DNA from: Actinomycetota bacterium
GTDB taxonomy: Bacteria; Actinomycetota; Actinomycetes; Nanopelagicales; Nanopelagicaceae
Length of the DNA stretch: 8,257 nucleotides
NCBI GenBank assembly: GCA_947488645.1
Contig: CANLAC010000050.1
Span: 1-8,257 of the forward strand
Reading direction: 5' to 3'
The notes beneath the pieces were generated by a model. The model did no database searches and had not been told where the DNA came from. It saw only the letters and a program-made list of their open reading frames with translations. Below are positions 7,136 through 8,257 of the stretch, piece after piece; within the stretch, counting starts at the first letter, position 1; each line of letters opens with the position of its first letter. The position numbers and the translations under genes are program-made.

Positions 7136-8049
7136 TCGCTTAGCCAGTCTAAACGGCGTAAAAGAATGCCTTCACGCAGCGCCCATGGACAAATTTCAGC
7201 CTCATCTACATCCAGTCTGTCCATGACGGCAAGTGCAACAATTCCGCCGGCAACGATTTGTTGAGCGCGGTTCGCTGAAACTCCTGGTAATTCTGCCCGC
7301 GATTTACTATTCATTTCAATAAGTCTTGGGATAGCAGAGTTCAGCGATGATCGCTCAATGAACTTTGGATCATCCTCATACCATTGCGCACAAATACGTG
7401 CCAAAGTTCTAAAGGTTTTACTTGTTGCAACAAAATGATCTGCGTCATGAGACTTCAATGAATTAGGTATTGAGTCCTTAATTACTTCTTCTACATGCTT
7501 TTCTAAACTCTTAATTCCCTTTGTACTATATGGATCACCCGATAAAAACTCTCGTGTTAAACGTGCTGCGCCAAGTGGAAGTGAAATTGCTGCCTCTGGA
7601 TTTTCATCAATTCCACTTGCAATTTCTAATGAACCACCACCGATATCAATAACTAGTAATTTTCCGGCAGACCAACCCAACCATCGGCGGACTGCCAAGA
7701 AAGTCATAGCTGCTTCATCATCACCATTTAAGACTTGTAGATCTATCTCGTGCTTTTTGTTAATGTCGGCAATAATTTGTGCACCATTTGTAGCTTCGCG
7801 AATAGCAGACGTGGCAAATGCTAGAACTTCATCTGTTTCATTTTCATGTGCATGTGCGACCGCTTCTTGGATTGCATCGTTTAGAAGTTGGATTCCGCCG
7901 GCGGAAATAGCACCAGAAGTATCTAGATATTCAGTCAGGCGAAGTTCAACTTTGTAGTTAGTTGTAGGAGTCGGCCTAGCTCCTGGATGGGCATCCATTA
8001 CTTGAAGGTGGATGGTGTTTGAACCCACATCAAGGACACCTAATCTCAC
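7132..8049 (-). CDS. ppx: Exopolyphosphatase, Ppx/GppA family, 305 aa
   Basis: This enzyme is expected to release phosphate from the ends of polyphosphate and, in some family members, to hydrolyse pppGpp. It is a single-domain-pair ASKHA fold protein. The N-terminus has the phosphate-1 motif GVLDVGSNTIHL (4-15). LNGDDEA (107-113) places Glu112 where the catalytic glutamate lies in E. coli Ppx (Glu121). The phosphate-2 loop is VIDIGGGSLE (133-142), followed by SLPLGAARLTREF. The ending, EICPWALREGILLRRLD, closely matches what I recall of M. tuberculosis Ppx1 (Rv0496). It lacks the C-terminal HD-like region of E. coli Ppx (about 510 aa), as usual for the short actinobacterial form. GTG 8049 is chosen because it gives MRLGVLDVGSNT. 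No ribosome site precedes it, and the promoter suggests leaderless mRNA. It acts against the neighbouring Ppk product. The choice between polyP and pppGpp as substrate is unresolved. Confidence 0.93.
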   Translation of the reverse strand: MRLGVLDVGSNTIHLQVMDAHPGARPTPTTNYKVELRLTEYLDTSGAISAGGIQLLNDAIQEAVAHAHENETDEVLAFATSAIREATNGAQIIADINKKHEIDLQVLNGDDEAAMTFLAVRRWLGWSAGKLLVIDIGGGSLEIASGIDENPEAAISLPLGAARLTREFLSGDPYSTKGIKSLEKHVEEVIKDSIPNSLKSHDADHFVATSKTFRTLARICAQWYEDDPKFIERSSLNSAIPRLIEMNSKSRAELPGVSANRAQQIVAGGIVALAVMDRLDVDEAEICPWALREGILLRRLDWLSD

Positions 8050-8061
8050 TGCGACAACCTA
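8050..8061 (-). promoter_or_regulatory. -10 element of a probable leaderless ppx promoter
   Basis: On the minus strand TAGGTT (8061 down to 8056) fits the actinobacterial -10 consensus TANNNT. Six bases separate it from the GTG at 8049, which is the spacing expected if transcription begins at the first base of the start codon. No Shine-Dalgarno sequence lies between, so a leaderless transcript, common in Actinobacteria, explains the layout. No convincing -35 is visible; the upstream bases are a C-rich block (complement of 8066-8074). Confidence 0.5.
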
Positions 8062-8152
8062 TCGTGGGGCGGGGTATCAGGCTTGGATTTTAAGATTTGG
8101 CTCTTTACTGCCATAATTACGCCTGCTGTATTCGAGGAAACTTGAAGAGCAG
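8062..8152 (+). promoter_or_regulatory. Upstream region of tRNA-Thr, possible promoter
   Basis: This non-coding stretch lies between the divergent ppx and tRNA-Thr genes. CATAAT (8112-8117) is the best -10-like hexamer on the plus strand and would give a leader of roughly 30 bases before the tRNA. No good -35 was found at 16-18 bp spacing, so the assignment is weak. A GGGGCGGGG run (8066-8074) stands out in otherwise AT-leaning sequence and has no assigned role. Confidence 0.25.
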
Positions 8153-8224
8153 GCCTCTCTAGCTCAGTGGTAGAGCAGCGCACTTGTAATGCGCAGGTCG
8201 TCAGTTCAATCCTGACGGGGGGCT
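8153..8224 (+). tRNA. tRNA-Thr (anticodon UGU)
   Basis: The cloverleaf folds completely. Acceptor strand GCCTCTC (8153-8159) pairs with GGGGGGC (8217-8223), including two G-U pairs. The D arm is GCTC/GAGC (8162-8165, 8173-8176). The anticodon stem is GCGCA/TGCGC around loop CTTGTAA (8183-8189), placing anticodon TGT at 8185-8187. The variable loop is AGGTC, and the T stem GTCAG/CTGAC encloses TTCAATC (8205-8211). The discriminator base is T8224. CCA is not encoded, since CGTA follows, so it must be added by the tRNA nucleotidyltransferase. It reads ACA and, by wobble, other threonine codons. Confidence 0.95.
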
Positions 8225-8257
8225 CGTAAGTGTTACCCTTCATTTTCGCTCCGTATT

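Noticed and set aside
7126..7138. CGAC-N5-GTCG inverted repeat over the shared mutT1/ppx stops as a bidirectional terminator
   Set aside because: The stem is only four base pairs and there is no T tract on either strand.
8046..8243. Open frame on the minus strand reading ...RIELTTCALQVRCSTTELE...
   Set aside because: It is the antisense translation of the tRNA-Thr gene, a well-known source of spurious protein entries, plus the divergent promoter region.

Overview
The window looks like chromosomal core sequence from a streamlined, moderately low-GC actinobacterium. By eye it is clearly AT-leaning, with A/T-rich third positions, but I did not compute the composition. The proteins are actinobacterial in type: a Ppx/GppA phosphatase closely resembling what I recall of M. 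tuberculosis Ppx1 (Rv0496), a Nudix plus histidine-phosphatase fusion of the MutT1 type directly after ppk (the same order as Rv2984-Rv2985), and an SGNH hydrolase with an RRxRGxSSGDG tail. Low-GC free-living Actinobacteria with tight gene packing point to the freshwater acI group (Nanopelagicales: Planktophila, Nanopelagicus). That placement is inference from memory, not a search.

Layout. Bases 1-273 (+) are the 3' end of a SpoU/TrmH-family rRNA 2'-O-methyltransferase (rlmB). Ten bases later comes a 262-residue SGNH/GDSL hydrolase (284-1072, +). A full-length glycoside hydrolase family 2 beta-galactosidase (lacZ type, 1069-4071, -) runs convergently into it. A 124-bp divergent intergenic region (4072-4195) separates lacZ from polyphosphate kinase ppk (4196-6241, +) and carries a candidate four-unit PHO box. 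The Nudix/histidine phosphatase gene (6242-7135, +) follows ppk with no gap. A Ppx/GppA exopolyphosphatase (7132-8049, -) converges on it. A tRNA-Thr(UGU) gene (8153-8224, +) lies behind the ppx promoter.

How it works together. Bases 4135-8049 form a polyphosphate and nucleotide-polyphosphate unit: Ppk1 makes polyP from ATP, Ppx degrades polyP, and the MutT1-like enzyme is expected to hydrolyse oxidised or dinucleoside-polyphosphate nucleotides. The PHO-box-like repeats suggest phosphate-starvation control of ppk and the gene behind it. The beta-galactosidase stands alone, without a transporter or regulator in view, and looks like an accessory gene placed between two core blocks. Both convergent pairs overlap by exactly four bases through a palindromic stop (TTAA and CTAG), leaving no intergenic terminator.

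I found no mobile element, CRISPR array, phage gene or new defence system. The most interesting signals are the 11-bp-periodic repeats before ppk, the paired palindromic stops and the apparently leaderless ppx promoter.
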